DNA from: Kuschelorhynchus macadamiae
Lineage: Eukaryota; Arthropoda; Insecta; Coleoptera; Curculionidae
Assembly (NCBI GenBank): GCA_030620095.1
Contig: JAUTXW010000356.1
Coordinates: 930,001-994,000 of the forward strand
Length of the DNA stretch: 64,000 nucleotides
Reading direction: 5' to 3'
Shown piece by piece: positions 59,061 to 64,000 of this stretch. The position numbers were made by a program, and so were the translations under genes. Position 1 is the first letter of the stretch. Each line of letters opens with the position of its first letter. The notes under the pieces are model-generated. The model had not been told where the DNA came from. It did no database searches and saw only the letters and a list, made by a program, of their open reading frames with translations.

Positions 59061-60474
59061 GTTTTTCTGTGCATCAAATAAATTTAGTTTTAGATCGTAA
59101 TATTTAATTATTAGTGATTCATTTAGTGAACAAAAAATAGCAACTTCTAGCGATAAATGCTATAAAAAAAACTTATTTCACACTTGCGAAAACTTTTTGC
59201 CACTGAGCGTCGTTTCCCGTCATTTAGTAGACGCTACACAAGTCTTCAAAAATTAACTTCCTGCATTCGTTAAGGAAAATAACTACTCTCATCATACCCT
59301 TGCAAATGTCTAAAAATAAAACGAATCTAAGAAAAATTATAATTTAGTAGCTAACATATAATATACAAAACCACACATTCTGCATTTATTAAATACTATG
59401 TATTATTTACCCTTATTTTTTATTTATAGCTAATCACTACTTCATATATTAATTTTAACTAATATACATAAAAGCAGGTATATAGAAATTCAATAAAATA
59501 AATAAAACACAAACAAGGAAACAAAATATATATCCTAAGTGCTAGAATTTTGCATATTGTTGGTTGAAGAAAATTTACTTTCTTGTGAATGAGGAATTTC
59601 TTATGCTATTCGTGGTTTTTACAGGCTCAAATTGCTAATCTTTCATAATTTTTGCTTCAAACATTTTGATGGGCTATTAGCTCTAGAAGCTAAATACGTT
59701 ACTGATTCCAAAATAATTCCACTTTACAGTAATAAAAATTTTACATTTTATCGAAGTATTAATTAATCCTTACTTATTTTTGCCAATTCTGACTTAATAC
59801 TAAAAAAAACGTTCCTAAAATATAGAGAATCGTAATAATTTAGAGAATTACTTATTTTCAAAAATATATTTTTTTTTGGTATTACTAATGGTTTTTATGT
59901 GGTTTTTCCCTAAAAGGGTCGACACTTTTTTAGTATTAAACACTCGGACCAATAAGGACTTTTAGTATTTTAATTCTTAAGTACATTTTAAACATTTGGC
60001 AATGGTTGTGGCTTTATGTTATTCTTTTCTATTACTAGCCTAAGCATACAGAATGAGAACTGTAACCCAACTATTTATTATGGACCAACCGTTTTTTTTT
60101 AACGAACCTCTATGCTTTTCTTTTAACTTTCATTTAAAAAGATCTTGGATAAAAAATTGTGGCGAACTTACCGTGGCACACATAAGTATTCATGTGTGTT
60201 TTAAAGCTCAATAATATTTTTTATAGTTCAATTTATCTATATTATTTATAAAACATAAGTATTGCATTAGTGTGTATTTGTTAGAAAATATTTGTGGTGT
60301 TATGGTTTTAATTATTTAATGTATAAAATATTATACAAATATGAATCATTGGCTTATCCCTATAAAGCCAATGTATGAATATACATGTAGGGCAAACGTA
60401 TTCATACATTAATAAAATTATTGCTACTTAATTAAATTATATTCTTAAAGGAACAAATACATTGTCATTAATAT
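59061..60474. other. No gene recognised
   Basis: AT-rich, no supported feature. A short hairpin near 60345-60375 ('attggcttatccctataaag' with 'ccaatg') is noted only. Confidence 0.4.
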
Positions 60475-60625
60475 TTTGTTGGATAACATTTCGCCTCAAT
60501 TACTGCTCTTAAACGGCGCCTCCAGTTGTGCTTTATTTGTTATTTCCATAATTTTCTAATGCGATTTTTTAATATATGCCAAGATTTTCAACGGGATTAA
60601 TGTCAGATAAATGGGGGGGTTTAAA
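60475..60625 (-). pseudogene. Tc1/mariner-type transposase C-terminal remnant
   Basis: Minus-strand frames read 'SDINPVENLG', then, after a one-base frame change, 'ILKNRIRKLW'. These form the block around the third catalytic acid of Tc1/mariner DDE transposases (commonly SPDLNPIENLW). Only about 50 residues remain. It abuts an RT remnant at 60660. Confidence 0.6.
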
Positions 60626-60659
60626 GATTTATGGTACATTATAAAGTAACCTTTCTCGA

Positions 60660-61960
60660 ACATCAAAAAAGCAGCAGGCTCAGATGGAATCTGTTCGGAA
60701 GTCATCAAAATCTTGACGAATGAAGAAGCACTGAACGTGATCATGAAGCACTTTAATATAGTCTACCGATTCCTTCCCCCTGGCTTAAGTCGACATTTGT
60801 AACGATTCCAAAAAAGAACTCTGCACAAAGATGAAGCGACTATCGCCTCATTAGCTTGATGAGTCACTTTCTTAAAATTTTCCTAAAGATCCGCGAGAGT
60901 ATATACGCAAAATGAGAGTCGTTCATGGGTGAATTGCAGTTTTGTTTTCATAACTGTTTTGGCACGAGAGAGAGGCCCTGATTAATATCCAAATGTTGGT
61001 TCAAAAATGTAGGGATGTCTTTGCTCTTGTGTATGCCTACTTCGTAGATTACGAGAAAGCTTTCGACAAGGTACAACATGAAAAGCTTGTGAAAATTCTT
61101 AGAGACGTAGGCATGGAAAAGAGAGATCTTATAATAATCTCAAATTTCTACTGAAACCAAACTACACAAACAAGATCAACAAATATTAAAAGAAATGCCA
61201 ATTAAAAGGGGAGTCCGACAGGGCTGTATCCTCTCACTATAGCTCTTTAACCGCTATTCAAACAAAATATTTAAAAAAGCATTAAAATCTCGGTACGCCG
61301 ACGATACTGTCATAACCGCGGATTCTTTGGAGGGACTTCAAAGTTTATTAAATCAAGTAGGTAACAAGAGTGCAGAATTTGGATTAAAATTAAACGTAAA
61401 TAAAACTGAATTGATGCCGATTAGTAACAACTCATCATACAAATACCTAAATTAAGGAAGGATGGGATATTATTCAGGAGGTTCGTGACAGAACTGAACA
61501 AGCCAGAGCATCATTTGTAAAAATGAAGCCCGTGTTACGCTGCCGTTTCTCAGTCTCTGTTACCCTCGAGTCTCTAACAGACGCCATGTGAAAAAACTAG
61601 AGGCGTTCGAAAAGTGGACGTATCAGCGGATGTTGAAAATATCCTGGATGGACAGAATAAGCAATGAAGATGTGCTTACAAGAAGTCTTCGAAGTTATGC
61701 TCATTCTCAAAAAGCAAAAGTTAGAGTACTTCGAACACTTCGTTCGTCAGGAATGACAAATACAGACTTCTCAAATTAATTATAGAAAATAAAATCGCGG
61801 GCAAGAAAGGACCTAGACGTCGAAGAATATGGTGGCTAAAAAATTTGCGACAATGATATGGTCAATCCACGACCAGTCTCTTTAGAAAAGCTGTGGACAA
61901 AGCACGGATAGCGCTGATGATTGCCAACGTTTAAAGAAGACAAGGCACTTGAAGAGAAAG
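60660..61960 (+). pseudogene. Non-LTR reverse transcriptase remnant, internally deleted
   Basis: Broken plus-strand frames give, in order, 'KAAGSDGICSEVIKI' (60668-60712), 'YFVDYEKAFDKVQHEKLVKI' (61040-61100, motif A), 'IKRGVRQGCILS' (61200-61235, motif B) and 'RYADDTVITADS' (about 61289-61325, motif C). Then come 'KLNVNKTELM' and the C-terminal 'FEKWTYQRMLKISWMDRISN' (61605-61665), 'GKKGPRRRRIWWLKNLRQ' (61800-61855) and 'RIALMIANV' (61910-61935). Segments before motif C and after 'KTELM' are missing. The 3' end has A/G-rich repeats near 61945-61965. The motif style is that of an abundant insect non-LTR group close to RTE. The copy is dead. Confidence 0.8.
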
Positions 61961-62749
61961 AAGAACTGGATTAGAATTAACTTTTTACTATATTGGCTAT
62001 GTTTGTTATTTAATTAATCAGTTATTTTGATAACCGGTTAATTCTCTGTAAAAGATTAAACCTGTTTTAAAAAATTAATCGGTTAATTTGCCTTCCTTAA
62101 TTCAAAGCTCAGAAACTGGCATGTAAAAAAATACAGCTAACCGCAACTATATTTTCTGTGCTTGTAGTCTATTTCTGCATTCATTTGCTTTATCTTGGCT
62201 GGTTATTGGTTATGATATTTTGGAATTGCAATATAGGCGAACGAACAGTTTTGCACGGCCCAAATTACGATATTTTTGCAAAAACTTAAAAGAATTATAA
62301 AACATTTCAATATTAAATTGTATATAGCAAATATGATATCGTATATGAATAAAATTACCAAAACATATACAACGTGATTTGGAAACATGATTTAAACAAT
62401 ACAAATAAAATGTATTTAAAAATATCAGGAGTGTATACATACTTATGTTGCACACTGTATATCCAAACGGGTTGCAAAAAATATAGGGTTATTCACGGTG
62501 GGAGAGATCTCAGCAATTAATTGTGGATTATATTTGACTTTTTTTCATTTCCAAAAACATATTCCAATATACAGTATATTTAAAAAAAAAAAACGGGCAC
62601 GGGTCAACTTTTATTTTTTAAGTAAATCACAATTTTTTTTCAAATTTTTAGATTCTCTATAAGATTGTTTTATAAACATATTCCATAGTGAAGCCCGGTA
62701 CTCCCTATACAGTTCGATTTATTAATTCGATTCGTCAATACTCATGATT
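61961..62749. other. No gene recognised
   Basis: AT-rich. Two overlapping minus-strand frames at 62203-62455 lack any family feature. Confidence 0.4.
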
Positions 62750-62902
62750 GAACGCACTGGGGAATCATTTCAATGTCTGCCAAAAAACAAAAGATTTGAT
62801 CCGGACACATAGTTCGCCGAAGTCAAGGCCTACTTGATTATTCACCTAAAAGACGAAATAACCGCGCAACGAATCGCAGGGACCAACGAGACCTTCTACA
62901 CT
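62750..62902 (+). other. Possible coding fragment next to the AGCCCGC-type MITE
   Basis: One frame reads 'FAEVKAYLIIHLKDEITAQ' and is less AT-rich than its surroundings. Related DNA recurs at 58985-59050 and, inverted, at 63200-63240. It looks like part of the same repeat family, perhaps a scrap of its coding sequence. I cannot name the protein. Confidence 0.35.
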
Positions 62903-63505
62903 ATAGCCCGCTACCCACTATTAATTCATTCGTCCATTCGTTGATTCACCCGCATATCTTGGGGGGTCCCATTCGTCCGTTCAACTAGTTGTGCTACGAT
63001 TTCATTCAAACATTGAAATGCATAAAATCCATGCAAAAGAAGTAAATAAAAATTGATGAATAGTGTGGATGAAGTATTCGTCCATTCGTTGATTCGCCCA
63101 TTCGTTGATTTATATGAGTTGATTAAAGCCCTCTCTTCACTATTCGTCCATTCGTTCATTTGTCCGCATAGTGTGGAAGGTCCGGTTCATCCGTGCGTTT
63201 CATCAAATAGGCTTTGACCTCGGCGAACTAATCGTCCGAATCAAGTCTTTTGTTTTTAATGTATTTTCAAATATTGAAGACACATGAAATCCATGTGAAA
63301 GCAATAAATAACAATTGGTGAATGGTGTGGATGAAATATTCGTATATTCATCGATTTGCCCATTAATTCATTCATATGAATGTACGAATCGAATGAACGA
63401 ATCGAACCGACGAACCGAACCGAACCGAATAGTAGCGTAGTAAAATAGGGGGCTTAATCGAATTAACGAATTGAAACGAATGGTGATTAGCGGGCTTAAA
63501 CGGAT
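62903..63505. mobile_element. AGCCCGC-type MITE with 'attcgtccattcg' repeats
   Basis: The left end 'agcccgctacccactatt' and the right end 'gaatggtgattagcgggct' are inverted. The interior is filled with variants of 'ttcgtccattcgttgatt' in both orientations, plus 'gtgtggatgaa(g/a)tattcgt' blocks. Minus-strand open frames here encode repetitive 'NGRINEWTN'-like strings and are not credible genes. Confidence 0.7.
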
Positions 63506-64000
63506 GAATCAACCAATCGATGAATGAAAGAATAGTGAGTAGCTGGATTAAGTTCAAATGTTTTCGAGATATCTACGTCTGAAAATTGACAATGCCGGAC
63601 TGCGAGGCTGTAAAATCTAAGCGGTTCGACCTACGGCAAAACCAATTTAACATTCCTATCTTTGCTTTTTATTATCTTTATTATGGCATTAACCTCTGCT
63701 TTAACTGCTCTAAGAAGAAGTAAAAAATTTTTTGATTCTCAATACATCTTCCTAAAAAGTTTAATGTCAAGTTAAATTGGAAAGTGACACGGTAATTCTT
63801 AAATAAGCAATAAACTCTTTAGAACGAATAGTCGTATTAAATTAGATTTATGAAAATAAATATTTATAATTTATTATATAATAAAAAAGGTATTACTAAT
63901 AAGTGGGTGAACTACCCAATACATATAGAGAGGCCACTCCTAATAATTTTACTGTCCAAGGAAACGTAATTTAAATTTTTAATACCTGGGATTGACCAGC
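63506..64000. other. No gene recognised
   Basis: A short tail of the preceding repeat, then AT-rich DNA without supported features to the window end. Confidence 0.4.

Noticed and set aside
62926..63557. Minus-strand ORFs with 'NEWTN' and similar repeats
   Set aside because: They are translations of the 'attcgtccattcg' repeats of a MITE.

Overview
This is AT-rich eukaryotic DNA from an animal, almost certainly an insect. The evidence is an errantivirus-type endogenous retrovirus with gag, pol and env, a 412/mdg1-like LTR element, remnants of several non-LTR, hAT and Tc1/mariner elements, long (AT)n tracts and many inverted-repeat (MITE or foldback) elements. A repeat-rich beetle would fit, but nothing I can read proves the order. 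No bacterial genes, operons or CRISPR arrays are present.

The centrepiece is 16387-27611. An 8-kb errantivirus of the 17.6/297 type lies on the minus strand, with 229-bp LTRs, a TACT target duplication, a tRNA-Ser primer site, gag, gag-pol linker, protease/RT/RNase H, integrase and env. A second retrotransposon of the 412/mdg1 type (19096-22287, plus strand, 235-bp LTRs, GTAT target duplication) is inserted in its integrase gene. The inner element is defective and rearranged. It keeps the 5' LTR, a primer site, a small gene for a predicted myristoylated membrane protein and a short coiled-coil ORF. After these come a misplaced PPT plus partial LTR, then only the integrase end of pol. LTR divergence (3/229 outer, 2/235 inner) agrees with the nesting order.

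1-16386 is intergenic or intronic. It holds a foldback-like element (5310-7670), a 192-bp (AT)n tract, a non-LTR remnant (11120-12010) and a decayed copy of an insect multi-copy protein gene (14350-15940).

27616-64000 holds palindromic MITEs (28305-29130, 30480-31215, 31890-32596, 40641-41461 with another nested inside, 52231-52443, 56790-57260, 57775-58041, 62903-63505) and more copies of the foldback-like family. It also holds a jockey-type reverse transcriptase pseudogene (42740-44880), other RT remnants (34780-35050, 55790-56225, 60660-61960), a hAT remnant, a mariner remnant and a 115-120-bp minisatellite (54058-54795).

The only possible host-gene content I can support is two short candidate first coding exons on the minus strand (33014-33058 and 53014-53121). 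Each runs ATG to a consensus GT splice donor in phase 0. They could be alternative starts of one gene whose remaining exons lie to the left or outside the window.
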